NCBI GenBank assembly: GCA_020345705.1
Contig: CP070766.1
Span: 2,179,372 to 2,195,164 of the forward strand
Length of the DNA: 15,793 bases
Origin: Candidatus Zixiibacteriota bacterium
Lineage (GTDB): Bacteria > Zixibacteria > MSB-5A5 > GN15 > PGXB01
Direction: 5' to 3'
Position 1 is the stretch's first letter. Every line of letters starts with the position of its first letter. The position numbers and the translations under genes are program-made. The notes below the pieces were generated by a model. The model was not told the origin of the DNA. It searched no databases and saw nothing but the letters and a program-made list of their open reading frames with translations. Below are positions 8,161 through 15,793 of this stretch, piece after piece.

Positions 8161-9095
8161 TTGAACACCCTTACGTACGTAAAGAAATTCTTGTTCTCAT
8201 CGTCTCTTAATTCCCCGGAGCCGACAACCGCCCGCCCGACCGCCATGATTCTTCCAGTGTGGTCTTTAAGGCTGATCAGGTCATCCGGCCCGAAATCCCC
8301 GCTGACGTTGGCGATGTCTTTGAGCCGGGGGGATCGTCCGGCGACAATCCATCGGCTGAAGTCTTCGGTCACTTTGAGCGATGGAAACCGAAGGATCGAT
8401 TCAATCGGCTTAATATGTCTTTTCAGCACGCCGGCTTCGCGATAGTGCCGGATTTCATTAAGACTCAACGCCTCGGTCAGGACGAAGCTGCCCACGCGGG
8501 TGCGCGAGAGCTTGGACAGGTACGCCCCGCAGCCAATCCTCTCACCGACATCGTTGGCCAGGGAACGGATATACGTACCTTTTGAACATGACACCAGGCA
8601 TCGGATAAATGGGAGATCCAGTTCCGTCAGCGCAATGTCTTTGATGTCGACTTCTCGTTCCGGAGTCTCCACTTCGTGGCCCAGCCGCGCCAATTTATAA
8701 AGCCGACGGCCGTTCACTTTTGCTGCCGAATATGCCGGAACCTTCTGTTTGATTTTTCCCTTAAATTTGGACAATGTCTCAATAACTTGCTTTTTGGTCA
8801 ACTCCGGAACGGGCCTTGCCTGAGTATCGTCGGTAACACCCTCGGCGTCGAAAGTGGAAGAACTAACACCCAGCTTAATCTCGACTTCGTATGCTTTATC
8901 CATATCTTCCAAAAACTGAGCCACTTTGGTGGCCCGACCCAGACATATCACAAGTAATCCCGTTGCCCGAGGATCGAGCGTTCCGGTATGGCCGATCTTT
9001 TTCTGGCCGATAATCTGCCTCAGACGGTTTATCACCTCATGACTGGATATCCCGAAGGGCTTCTTACACAGGAGAATCCCGTCATACTGAATCAT
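8157..9095 (-). CDS. truB: tRNA pseudouridine(55) synthase
   Basis: Isomerises U55 to pseudouridine in the T-loop of tRNAs. The product is 312 residues from the chosen ATG. The TruB signature GHTGTLDPRATGLL holds the catalytic Asp, D41. Other family blocks are KKPFGISSHEV near the N-terminus, VPAYSAAKVNGRRLYKLAR in the middle, and SCSKGTYIRSLANDVGE. The last 65 or so residues are PUA-like. A TTG two codons upstream (9099-9101) is in frame, but the AGGAG at 9103-9107 lies 7 nt from the ATG at 9093-9095 and only 1 nt from the TTG, so the ATG is preferred. The start overlaps the 3' end of the DHH phosphoesterase gene by 14 nt and the stop overlaps ribF by 4 nt, indicating a co-transcribed, probably coupled set. 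Confidence 0.97.
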   Translation of the reverse strand: MIQYDGILLCKKPFGISSHEVINRLRQIIGQKKIGHTGTLDPRATGLLVICLGRATKVAQFLEDMDKAYEVEIKLGVSSSTFDAEGVTDDTQARPVPELTKKQVIETLSKFKGKIKQKVPAYSAAKVNGRRLYKLARLGHEVETPEREVDIKDIALTELDLPFIRCLVSCSKGTYIRSLANDVGERIGCGAYLSKLSRTRVGSFVLTEALSLNEIRHYREAGVLKRHIKPIESILRFPSLKVTEDFSRWIVAGRSPRLKDIANVSGDFGPDDLISLKDHTGRIMAVGRAVVGSGELRDDENKNFFTYVRVFN

Positions 9096-10074
9096 TGACA
9101 ATCTCCTGTAAGTCCTCCAGAAGTTTTTCTCGGGCCTCTTTCATGGGCAAAGCAATGATATAACCGGAGGCGTTGTAATGCCCCCCGCCGCCGTGCTTAT
9201 GCGCCAGCGTGGACACATTTATGCTGTCACGCGATCTCAGCGAAACCTTGGTCTGGGCGGAGTCGATCTCCCGCAGGAGACCGCCGACTCTGACGCCCCT
9301 GCCGAAAAGAGTGTACTCGGCCATGCCCTCGGTATCAGACGATTCCGATTGATTTTCTTTGAGAGTTTCCCGGTCGAGGGAAATCAGGCAGATTTTGCCG
9401 TCGGCGAAAAACTCGATCCCGGAGAAAATCCGGCCGACAAGCCTCAGCGATGGCTCGCTGAAGGAATAATAAATATAATCGCTTATTCTTCGCGGTTCCG
9501 CCCCCAGCTCGATAAGCATCCCGGCGATTTCCATTGTTCTCCGGGTCGTGGAGCTGAACCGAAAGCGTCCGGTGTCGGTGAGAATAGCGACGTATAGGAG
9601 GGTGGCCAGGTCGCGATCGATTTTATACTCGACGGACAAGAAATATTCGGCGAGCATCTCACCCACCGCCGATGCGTCGCCGTCGTGAAATACAATTTCA
9701 CCGTACTTCTCATTGTCCAGATGATGATCGATATTAATTATTCTTGTCTCGCGGCCGATCAGGGAGGCGACTCGGCCGCATCTGCCCCGAGAGGGGCATT
9801 CCACGACTATGGCCAGATCGAATTTCCCGTCTCCCTTATACTCGCTGATTTCAGTGTAATGATCTATGCATGGAAGAAAGTCGTATTTGCCCGGAATACG
9901 GCCTTCATTTATCACAGCCACCTTCTTCTTGAGGCTCGAAATATAACGCCACAGAGCCAGTTGAGAGCCTATCAGGTCTCCGTCCGGATCAACGTGCCCC
10001 GTAATGAGGATACTCTCGGCATCCCTGATGTACTCTGAAATTCTGCTAAATGTTGCTTCTATCTTCGTCGCCAT
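9082..10074 (-). CDS. DHH/DHHA1 phosphoesterase (NrnA-like nano-RNase / pAp phosphatase)
   Basis: A 330-residue RecJ-like DHH superfamily protein. Relatives degrade nano-RNAs (2-5 nt), dephosphorylate pAp, or hydrolyse pGpG or c-di-AMP with Mn2+. Motif I HVDPDGDLIGS at 27-37 (H27, D29, D31); motif II region VVECPSRGRCG at 90-100 has E92 where family members usually have the metal-binding Asp; motif III IDHH at 115-118; motif IV LTDTGRF with D167; C-terminal DHHA1 domain with GGGGHYNASG at 295-304. The ATG at 10072-10074 fits the family N-terminus; GGAG lies only 2 nt before it, so initiation may depend on coupling to rbfA, which it overlaps by 29 nt. An in-frame TTG at 10135-10137 would add 21 unrelated residues and is disfavoured. 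Nano-RNase activity beside pnp is sensible in context but is inference. Confidence 0.92.
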   Translation of the reverse strand: MATKIEATFSRISEYIRDAESILITGHVDPDGDLIGSQLALWRYISSLKKKVAVINEGRIPGKYDFLPCIDHYTEISEYKGDGKFDLAIVVECPSRGRCGRVASLIGRETRIINIDHHLDNEKYGEIVFHDGDASAVGEMLAEYFLSVEYKIDRDLATLLYVAILTDTGRFRFSSTTRRTMEIAGMLIELGAEPRRISDYIYYSFSEPSLRLVGRIFSGIEFFADGKICLISLDRETLKENQSESSDTEGMAEYTLFGRGVRVGGLLREIDSAQTKVSLRSRDSINVSTLAHKHGGGGHYNASGYIIALPMKEAREKLLEDLQEIVNDSV

Positions 10075-10420
10075 CACTCCGGGAAATATCGTCCAACAAC
10101 TTCTGAATTCTGATACCCTTTTCGATCGTGGGATCAAACTTGAATTTGATCTCGGGGGTATGCCTGATACTGAGTAAACGGCCTATTTGAGACCGGATTC
10201 TCGATCTCGCCCTGCTGAGATATTCCGACACCTCTTTCTTAGCCTTGTCGCCGCCCAGGACCGAGTAGTAAATTGTCGCGTATCGCAAATCCTCTGAAAC
10301 CTTAACGTCGGTGAAAGTCACCATGGTGTTGAGGTTGGCTGCGAACTCGTGCTCCAAAAGCGTCTGCACGTCGCGCAGCATCTGGCTTCTTACCCGTTCA
10401 GACCTTCTGTACTGTTTCAT
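10046..10420 (-). CDS. rbfA: 30S ribosome-binding factor A
   Basis: Single KH-type-fold factor that binds the immature 30S subunit near helix 1 of 16S rRNA and helps its final maturation and cold adaptation. At 124 residues it has the usual length. Visible: the basic N-terminus with RSERVRSQMLRDVQTLL, the DVKVSEDLRYATIYYSVLG block (about 38-56), and the signature RHTPEIKFKFD at 86-96. The acidic C-terminal tail (about 113-124) is encoded by DNA shared with the start of the DHH phosphoesterase gene in another frame. The ATG has AGGA 5 nt upstream and lies 7 nt after the ylxP-like stop. infB-(ylxP)-rbfA-truB is a strongly conserved order. Confidence 0.96.
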   Translation of the reverse strand: MKQYRRSERVRSQMLRDVQTLLEHEFAANLNTMVTFTDVKVSEDLRYATIYYSVLGGDKAKKEVSEYLSRARSRIRSQIGRLLSIRHTPEIKFKFDPTIEKGIRIQKLLDDISRSDGDEDRSNI

Positions 10421-10427
10421 ATCAGTC

Positions 10428-10709
10428 CTACAGAATCTCGACGCGGTAATCGATCAGGTTGATCTCCGGCACGGAGTCGATGATGCGAACGATCTTCGCA
10501 ATCACCTGATCGACATAAACCTTGTCATTGCTGACCACGGCGACCCCGAGCTGTGCCCTTCTCAGATTGTCGTTGCGGTCAACCTCGGCCAGCGAGATGT
10601 TGAATCTATTCTGTAACCTTGCCAAAAGCGGCTTTAAAATCCTTCGTTTTTCCTTTAGTGAATTTACTCCGGAAAGATTCAGATCAATTACTGCTGTTCC
10701 GACTATCAA
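10428..10709 (-). CDS. ylxP: DUF503 / YlxP-like small protein
   Basis: A 93-residue member of the DUF503 family. It is usually encoded between infB and rbfA and is linked to ribosome biogenesis by location; its precise role is poorly defined. The family pattern is clear: N-terminal IVGTAVIDLNL, the SLKEKRRILKPLL block (17-29), RFNISLAEVDRND, and a C-terminal alpha/beta segment. The only plausible start is TTG at 10707-10709, because a TGA lies two codons upstream in frame. A GGGTGAAGG stretch directly precedes the start and may serve for ribosome binding. It begins 11 nt after the infB stop and ends 7 nt before rbfA, so it is part of the same transcript. Confidence 0.9.
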   Translation of the reverse strand: MIVGTAVIDLNLSGVNSLKEKRRILKPLLARLQNRFNISLAEVDRNDNLRRAQLGVAVVSNDKVYVDQVIAKIVRIIDSVPEINLIDYRVEIL

Positions 10710-10720
10710 CCTTCACCCGT

Positions 10721-12937
10721 CTATTTCAGCTTTCTGGCCGTTTCGACCAGCTTGAATACTTCGATTGAATCGCCGACCTTGATGTCGCCATAATTCTCAA
10801 GACCAATACCGCATTCGTATCCGGTGGCGACCTCACGAACGTCATCCTTGAAGCGCTTCAGGGAACTGAGCTCTCCGGTGAATACAATTCGGCCGTCCCT
10901 GACAAGATGGACTTTATCGGTCCTGTGAATTGTGCCTTCCTTTACGAAGCAACCGGCTACCGTCCCGATATTGGGGACTCTGAAAATCTGCCGGACCTCG
11001 GCCACCCCCACAAACTCCTCTGAAACCTCGGGTGTCAGCATGCCTTCCAGAGCTTTTCGGATGTCATCTTCGACTTCATATATGATGCTGTACAGTTTTA
11101 TTTCGACTTTCTCCCGGGCGGCGGCCTCGCGAGCCCGTCCGTCAGGGGTCACGTTGAAACCGATGATGATCGCGTCGGATGCTGCGGCCAGCAGAACGTC
11201 TGACTCGTTTACGGCGCCAACGCCCTTGTGTATGACCGAAGTACGCACTTCTTCACTGGTGATCTTGCCCAGGGTTTCGTGGATCACTTCGGCCGATCCG
11301 TCAACATCGGCCTTAATAACCAACCGCAGCTCCCTGACCTGCCCCTCCTTGATCTGCTCGTAAATCTTCTCTAGGGTGGGACGTCCGTAGCCGCGGCGGA
11401 TCTCATGCTCTCTTTTGAGTTGAGCCCTCTTGAGAGCGATTTCTCTGGCCTCCTGATCGTCACTTACGACGATGAAGCTGTCGCCCGCCTGTGGCACGCC
11501 GCTGAGGCCGGTTATTCGAGCCGGCGTCGAAGGTCCGATTTCTTTCAGCAGCTGATCGCGATCGCTGAGCATTACCCGCACATGCCCGGAATAGGCTCCA
11601 GCAACAATAGGATCGCCCGTCTGGGCGGTACCTTTTTGAATTATGACGGTGCTGACAGGACCGCGACCTTTCTCCAGATTGGCCTCGATGACGATTCCCT
11701 GTCCCCTGATGGTCGGATCTGCCTTCAGATCAAGGAGCTCAGACTGGAGCTGCAACATCTCCAGCAGGGTGTCTATTCCCTGGCCGGATTTGGCCGACAC
11801 CTCGACCATAATCGTCTTGCCGCCCCACTCCTCGGGAACGAGATTCTCTTTGGCCAGCTGCTGACGGATCCTGTCGGGATTGGCCGAGGGCTTGTCAATT
11901 TTGTTGATCACGACAACAATCGGCACTCCCGCCGCCCGGGCATGGTCAATGGCTTCGATGGTCTGGGGCATCACGCCGTCGTCAGCGGCGACAACGAGGA
12001 CGACAATATCGGTTATCTGTGCGCCCCGGGCTCTCATGGCGGTAAAAGCCTCGTGTCCCGGGGTATCGATAAAGACTATTTTACCGCCTTTGGTGGGGAC
12101 TTCGTACGCTCCTATATGCTGGGTAATGGCCCCGGCCTCCTTGGCGACAACGTTCGTCTCCCGGATGTAATCCAGCAGCGAGGTTTTGCCGTGGTCAACA
12201 TGTCCCATGACCGTTACGACCGGTGCTCTTCGGGCCAACTCACTCTCATGCTCGGATTCCCTGGCTTCGACGCCTATTTCTTCTTTCTCCTTAACGTGGA
12301 AACCGCACTCAAGAGCCAGGGTTTCGATCGTCTCCATGTCCAGGCGCTGGTTGATGGAAGCCATCATACCCAGCTTGAAGCAGGTCGCGATGAGTTCCGC
12401 CGGTTTCATTTCCATAGCCTGGGCCAGCTCGGCAACAGTCATGAACTCGTTGACTTCGATGTAACCTTCTTCGGCGAAACTTTCTCTTTCACCGGGTCTG
12501 AATCGCTTTTTATACTTTTTTGTCCGTTTTCCTGTGCCCATGGAGGCCATCGTGGCGCGGAAGCTTTTTACGACCGCCTTTCTGTCGACGCGACGGGCAT
12601 CTTTGCCCTTCTTTCTCTTATCGAATCTCTTCTTCCTGCCCCGGTCATGCTTTTTCAGAGTGCTGGAGAGCTTGGCCAGACGCTTGTCAAAGGTTTCTGC
12701 CGGCGCCGTGGCGGCCGCCTTTTGGGGGGCGGCTTTAGGCTTTTTCTTCTGCTCTATGTCTTTTTTTACGGCGGCTTTCTCGGCATCAAATTTCTTCTGA
12801 ACGGCACGGAGCATTTCTTCAGTGGCTACGGACATATGCGACTTCGGAGTAAATCCGCTCTCACGCAGCATCTTCAGAAGTGCCTGTGATGACACCTGAT
12901 ACTCTTTTGCTACCTGGTACAATCTCTTACTGGCCAT
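10721..12937 (-). CDS. infB: Translation initiation factor IF-2
   Basis: GTPase that places fMet-tRNA on the 30S subunit and promotes subunit joining. It has 738 residues, near the short end for bacteria. Domains: N-terminal IF2_N helix bundle (1-50, [20 protein letters not shown]); a Lys/Arg/Ala-rich linker (about 51-150); a second IF2_N-like segment (about 160-215); G domain (about 238-405) with G1 GHVDHGKT (245-252), G3 DTPGH (291-295, H295 being the catalytic His), G4 NKID (345-348) and G5 SAK (381-383); domain II beta barrel; domain III; and the C-terminal fMet-tRNA-binding domain ending near the stop. The ATG has GGAGGAG (12943-12949) 5 nt upstream. It follows nusA by 17 nt, leaving no room for the ylxR and ylxQ genes that lie between them in many bacteria. 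Confidence 0.98.
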   Translation of the reverse strand: MASKRLYQVAKEYQVSSQALLKMLRESGFTPKSHMSVATEEMLRAVQKKFDAEKAAVKKDIEQKKKPKAAPQKAAATAPAETFDKRLAKLSSTLKKHDRGRKKRFDKRKKGKDARRVDRKAVVKSFRATMASMGTGKRTKKYKKRFRPGERESFAEEGYIEVNEFMTVAELAQAMEMKPAELIATCFKLGMMASINQRLDMETIETLALECGFHVKEKEEIGVEARESEHESELARRAPVVTVMGHVDHGKTSLLDYIRETNVVAKEAGAITQHIGAYEVPTKGGKIVFIDTPGHEAFTAMRARGAQITDIVVLVVAADDGVMPQTIEAIDHARAAGVPIVVVINKIDKPSANPDRIRQQLAKENLVPEEWGGKTIMVEVSAKSGQGIDTLLEMLQLQSELLDLKADPTIRGQGIVIEANLEKGRGPVSTVIIQKGTAQTGDPIVAGAYSGHVRVMLSDRDQLLKEIGPSTPARITGLSGVPQAGDSFIVVSDDQEAREIALKRAQLKREHEIRRGYGRPTLEKIYEQIKEGQVRELRLVIKADVDGSAEVIHETLGKITSEEVRTSVIHKGVGAVNESDVLLAAASDAIIIGFNVTPDGRAREAAAREKVEIKLYSIIYEVEDDIRKALEGMLTPEVSEEFVGVAEVRQIFRVPNIGTVAGCFVKEGTIHRTDKVHLVRDGRIVFTGELSSLKRFKDDVREVATGYECGIGLENYGDIKVGDSIEVFKLVETARKLK

Positions 12938-12954
12938 AAATGCTCCTCCGGGCC

Positions 12955-14373
12955 TTAATTGTCTTTGACTTCCTCCACGACGGTACCGGAGTCGGCTTCA
13001 TCCGTCCTGTCCTCAATCTCATCCGGTGATTCATCCGCAGTCTCCGCGCCGGATTCCCCGGACTCCTCAGCCTTTTCCTGTTCGGCCTCTTTTCGAAGTT
13101 CCTCTTCCTCTTTTCGTTTAGCCTCGAGCTCCTCAGTAAAAGCCGCGGCTTTTTCCAATAAGGATTCAGCCGTCTTCTTCCCGATGCCCTCAATTTTGGT
13201 CAGCTGCTCGACATTGGATTTGGCCAGCTGCTGAATGGTACTAATGTCCGCACTAACCAGCCTTTCCTCAGTCTTGGCCCCGATGCCCTCAAGATTGCCG
13301 ACCGGCACCAATTCTTCGGCTTCACGTCGCTTCATTTCATTGTAATCGGTCTCAGACATTATGTTGATTTTCCAGCCGGTCAGTTTTGATGCCAGGCGCG
13401 CGTTCTGACCGTTCTTGCCGATGGCCAGAGAAAGCTTGTCATCCTCGACGGCAACGGTCATGGCCTGGTCGTCATCGAAGACGTCGATTTGCACGACCTT
13501 GGCTGGAGCCAGGGCCCGCGTCACAAAAACCTCGGGATTAGAACTATAGGGAATAATATCTATTCTCTCGTTATTAAGCTCTCGTACGATTGACTGAACT
13601 CTGACACCCTTTATCCCGACACAGGCCCCGACCGGGTCAATGCGCTCATCGGCAGAGTATACCGCAATCTTGGTTCGCTCTCCCGGTTCGCGGGCAATGG
13701 TCTTCAGTTCGATGACCCGCTCAAAGATCTCCGGCACTTCCAGCGCAAAAAGAGAGCGCAGAAATTCATTACTGACACGGGACAGAATAACCTGAGGCCC
13801 CGCCAGAGACTTCTGAACGTCCAGAATGTACGCCCTGATTCTATCTCCCTGGCGGTACTTCTCACGAGGAATCTGCTCCTTGATCGGAAGGATAGCCTCA
13901 GCCTTGCCCAGATTCACGATGATGTTGCCTTTGTCAATCTGCTGGACCGATCCCGAGACCAGCTGGCCGACGCGTGTGATATACTCATCATAGATCTTGT
14001 CGCGCTCCGCCTCACGGACTTTCTGAATCAGGACTTGCTTGGCCGTGGCAATGGCGTTCCGGCCGAATTCCTCGTCGACCTCCAGATACATCTCCATCTC
14101 ATCGCCGAGTTGGGCCTCATCGTCAAGCTCTTTGGCGGCCTCAAGGGCTATTTCCGTCATGTCGTCGGTCACCTTTTCGACGACTTTCTTGACGGCGATC
14201 ATGACGATCTCTCCGGTTTGCCGGTTTACTTTGAAGGCAATGTTTTCGGCCTCGGGATAACGCTTTTTGGCCGCCGCGAGAAGAGATTCTTCGACCTTGG
14301 ACACAACGGTGTCCATGTCGATATTCTTTTCCCGGGCAATCAACGCCAAAGCCTCTACAATCTGATAGGCCAT
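12955..14373 (-). CDS. nusA: Transcription elongation/termination factor NusA
   Basis: Binds RNA polymerase and nascent RNA and modulates pausing, termination and antitermination. It has 472 residues. Order: N-terminal RNAP-binding domain (1-125); S1 domain (about 134-200); KH1 (about 230-290) with the VGIKG loop at 252-256; KH2 (about 300-345) with AIGKNGQNARLA at 317-328; one helix-hairpin-helix region (about 357-412) with LEGIGAKT and IEGIGKKT repeats; then a charged, Glu-rich predicted coil and acidic tail (about 413-472). The HhH-plus-tail end differs from the two acidic repeats of E. coli NusA and from the short Bacillus form. The ATG has CGGAGAT a few bases upstream and lies 14 nt after rimP. 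NusA and rimP are typically co-transcribed. Confidence 0.98.
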   Translation of the reverse strand: MAYQIVEALALIAREKNIDMDTVVSKVEESLLAAAKKRYPEAENIAFKVNRQTGEIVMIAVKKVVEKVTDDMTEIALEAAKELDDEAQLGDEMEMYLEVDEEFGRNAIATAKQVLIQKVREAERDKIYDEYITRVGQLVSGSVQQIDKGNIIVNLGKAEAILPIKEQIPREKYRQGDRIRAYILDVQKSLAGPQVILSRVSNEFLRSLFALEVPEIFERVIELKTIAREPGERTKIAVYSADERIDPVGACVGIKGVRVQSIVRELNNERIDIIPYSSNPEVFVTRALAPAKVVQIDVFDDDQAMTVAVEDDKLSLAIGKNGQNARLASKLTGWKINIMSETDYNEMKRREAEELVPVGNLEGIGAKTEERLVSADISTIQQLAKSNVEQLTKIEGIGKKTAESLLEKAAAFTEELEAKRKEEEELRKEAEQEKAEESGESGAETADESPDEIEDRTDEADSGTVVEEVKDN

Positions 14374-14387
14374 TTAATTTATCTCCG

Positions 14388-14846
14388 TCAGAATATTATT
14401 TTTCCCATTTTAACGTTAACCAGATCATACTTGCTGGTACCGTCTTTAGTTTGAAGCTCAATATATCTATCGTCAGCACTGATCAGTTCACCACTGGCGG
14501 GAGCCGACTCATTATCGTTGAAGAAAATCCGCACCGTTTCTCCAATGCGACGACGAAACTCCCTGGCCGTGACCAGAGGACGATCAAGTCCCGGCGACGA
14601 GACCTCAATAATGTAGCCGTGCTTGAACAGATTTCCTGCTTCCAGCACCGGCGCGATAACCCTCGTCAGTCGAGCACAATCATCAAGCTTGACGCCGTTG
14701 TCCGAGTCGACGAATATCTGGAGACGGTTGCTGCTTTTATAATGAGACAGCTTCAATTCAACCAGGTCGAATCCTTCCTGCTCGATCGGCTCACTTATAA
14801 GCTCGGCTATTTTCTCTTTCCGTATCATAACGACTTTCACCGCCAT
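14388..14846 (-). CDS. rimP: Ribosome maturation factor RimP
   Basis: Assembly factor for the 30S subunit, acting around S19/S12 incorporation. The protein has 152 residues: an N-terminal alpha/beta domain (about 8-83) and a C-terminal SH3-like barrel (about 93-152), joined by the signature EVSSPGLDRPL at 81-91. It is the first gene after the near-consensus promoter. The start is ambiguous. The ATG at 14844-14846 has only AGGG 8 nt upstream, while an in-frame ATG at 14826-14828 (protein starting MIRKEKI) has GGTGA 8 nt upstream and would give 146 residues. Both fit the family; I keep the longer form with low certainty. Confidence 0.95.
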   Translation of the reverse strand: MAVKVVMIRKEKIAELISEPIEQEGFDLVELKLSHYKSSNRLQIFVDSDNGVKLDDCARLTRVIAPVLEAGNLFKHGYIIEVSSPGLDRPLVTAREFRRRIGETVRIFFNDNESAPASGELISADDRYIELQTKDGTSKYDLVNVKMGKIIF

Positions 14847-14876
14847 TTGCGGGGCCCTAAATTGGCCTAACCTGTT

Positions 14877-14905
14877 ATTATAATACTATTTCTTCCCGCA
14901 TGCAA
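14877..14905 (-). promoter_or_regulatory. Near-consensus sigma70-type promoter of the rimP-nusA-infB operon
   Basis: In the 69-nt gap between proS and rimP, read on the minus strand: TTGCAT at 14900-14905 (-35, five consensus positions if TTGACA is aligned loosely, four strictly), exactly 17 nt of spacer, then a perfect TATAAT at 14877-14882. Transcription would start near 14870, leaving a leader of about 24 nt before the longer rimP start. It is the best promoter match I saw and sits where operon transcription should begin. proS read-through is also possible, since no terminator hairpin is visible in the gap. Confidence 0.7.
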
Positions 14906-14915
14906 TTTCTTTGTA

Positions 14916-15793
14916 TCAGTTTACCCGCTCCAGCAACTCTTCCACTTTTTCGCCGGCCTCTTCGATTTTAGCCAGAATCGTTTCACCAGTCCCTCTCGTT
15001 TTGAGCTCCAACTTGCCCTGCTTTAAGGACTTGTCGCCAATTACCACTCTTACCGGAATACCGATCAGGTCGGCGTCGTAGAATTTGACTCCCGCTCGTT
15101 CCAGTCTATCATCCAGCAAGCAGTCAACACCTCTATTAACCAAATCGGTGTAGATTTGTTCCGCCGCCTTTTTATGCTCATCACTTTCGTAATTCAGCGG
15201 AATTATCTCAACCTGGAAGGGGGCTATATTCTTGGGCCAGATGATTCCCTTGTCGTCATGATACTTCTCCACTGCCGCCTGCGGCGTTCGCGTTATGCCC
15301 ACCCCGTATGAACCCATGATGAAGGGTTTTTCCTTGCCGTCGGCATCGAGGAATTTAGCCCCCATTGACTTTGAGTACTTCGTCCCGAGCATAAAGGTAT
15401 TGCCGACTTCAATCCCTCGTCTGGCCACCAGGTGTCCGTCGCAGTTCGGGCACAGCTCGCCCTCGGCGGCGTTGATGATATCGGCCGTCGAAGTCGGCTT
15501 GAAGTCTCGGCCAACGTTCACGTTGATCGTATGCTTCTCATTTTTGTTGGCGCCGACAATAGAGTTCTTCATGCGGGCGACTTCGTTGTCAACTATCAAC
15601 GGCACCCCCTTCAGCCCGACAGGCCCAGCAAACCCGACCGGACACCGCGTGACCTCCTCAACTACCGATGCCGGAGCGCTTTCAATTTCGATGGCGGACA
15701 GGTGGCCCTGGAGCTTCAGCGGATTAAGCTCCCGGTCTCCTCTTATCAACGCCGCCACCGGTCTTCCGTCGGCGACGTATATCAACGTCTTGA
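14916..15793 (-). CDS. proS: Prolyl-tRNA synthetase, bacterial type (C-terminal half; cut by window edge)
   Basis: Class II enzyme that charges tRNA-Pro. About 292 codons are in the window and the frame is still open at the right edge. The first residues (KTLIYVADG) fall inside the YbaK-like editing insertion that marks bacterial-type ProRS, and the LIRGDRELNPLKL block follows. Next come a C-terminal catalytic block with CPNC, RRGIEVGNTFMLGTKYS and class II motif 3 (FIMGSYGVGITRT), then GIIWPKNIAPFQV. The last 95 or so residues are the HGTP anticodon-binding domain (for example GVDCLLDDR and GIPVRVVIGD). Motifs 1 and 2 lie outside the window. A TTG at 15783-15785 is an internal codon, not the gene start. 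proS upstream of rimP-nusA is a known arrangement. Confidence 0.96.
   Translation of the reverse strand, partial: KTLIYVADGRPVAALIRGDRELNPLKLQGHLSAIEIESAPASVVEEVTRCPVGFAGPVGLKGVPLIVDNEVARMKNSIVGANKNEKHTINVNVGRDFKPTSTADIINAAEGELCPNCDGHLVARRGIEVGNTFMLGTKYSKSMGAKFLDADGKEKPFIMGSYGVGITRTPQAAVEKYHDDKGIIWPKNIAPFQVEIIPLNYESDEHKKAAEQIYTDLVNRGVDCLLDDRLERAGVKFYDADLIGIPVRVVIGDKSLKQGKLELKTRGTGETILAKIEEAGEKVEELLERVN

Noticed and set aside
10075..10137. Longer DHH protein starting at TTG 10135-10137.
   Set aside because: The extra 21 residues are encoded wholly within rbfA, lack family similarity, and have no ribosome-binding site; the ATG at 10072-10074 fits the family N-terminus.
11405..12889. A 494-codon open frame on the plus strand, antisense to infB.
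   Set aside because: It lies in codon-for-codon register with infB, so its stops would require TTA, CTA or TCA codons in infB, which are rarely used here. The product is low-complexity and resembles no family, while infB is certain.
15783..15785. TTG as the start of a separate 289-residue protein at the right edge.
   Set aside because: The frame continues upstream (KTL before IYVADG) and the content is the middle of a ProRS editing insertion, so this is an internal codon of a truncated gene.

Overview
The window is a bacterial chromosomal segment in which every supported gene is on the minus strand. Transcription therefore runs from the right edge (about 15.8 kb) to the left edge. Base composition looks roughly balanced by eye. 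All recognisable proteins are bacterial: IF-2, NusA, RimP, RbfA, S15, bacterial PNPase, bacterial-type ProRS and LeuRS. I saw no phage, transposon, CRISPR, tRNA or rRNA signal. The gene order matches the widely conserved nusA-infB translation/RNA cluster. The lineage cannot be fixed from this sequence alone. A Gram-negative, uncultured FCB-type phylum (for example a Zixibacteria-like group) is a low-confidence guess from protein style.

Layout in transcription order. (1) 15793-14916: the 3' half of proS, cut by the window edge. (2) 14905-14877: a near-consensus sigma70-type promoter in the short proS-rimP gap. (3) 14846-4840: a tightly packed run of rimP, nusA, infB, ylxP-like (DUF503), rbfA, a DHH/DHHA1 phosphoesterase (nrnA-like), truB, ribF, rpsO and pnp. 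Gaps are 4-17 nt, and there are three overlaps: rbfA/nrnA 29 nt, nrnA/truB 14 nt, truB/ribF 4 nt. (4) 4818-2743: an M16 zinc peptidase and a polysaccharide-deacetylase-fold protein, still closely spaced behind pnp. (5) A 96-nt AT-rich gap with a plausible promoter and an 8-bp inverted repeat. (6) 2646-157: leuS. The last 156 nt hold no gene I can support.

The genes form a ribosome-biogenesis, translation-initiation and RNA-turnover unit. RimP and RbfA mature the 30S subunit and S15 is part of it. IF-2 drives initiation. NusA controls elongation and termination. TruB makes Psi55 in tRNA. PNPase degrades RNA, and the DHH protein may finish the resulting nano-RNAs or hydrolyse pAp/cyclic dinucleotides. 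RibF makes FMN/FAD and is a common passenger beside truB and rpsO. ProRS and LeuRS charge tRNA.

This is mostly an ordinary housekeeping region, and I found no convincing undescribed system. The points worth a second look are modest: a LeuRS with several non-standard core motifs, Glu in place of the usual Asp in a metal-binding motif of the DHH protein, absence of ylxR/ylxQ between nusA and infB, and the pnp/M16/deacetylase grouping, which resembles the pnpA-ylxY-mlpA region of Bacillus.
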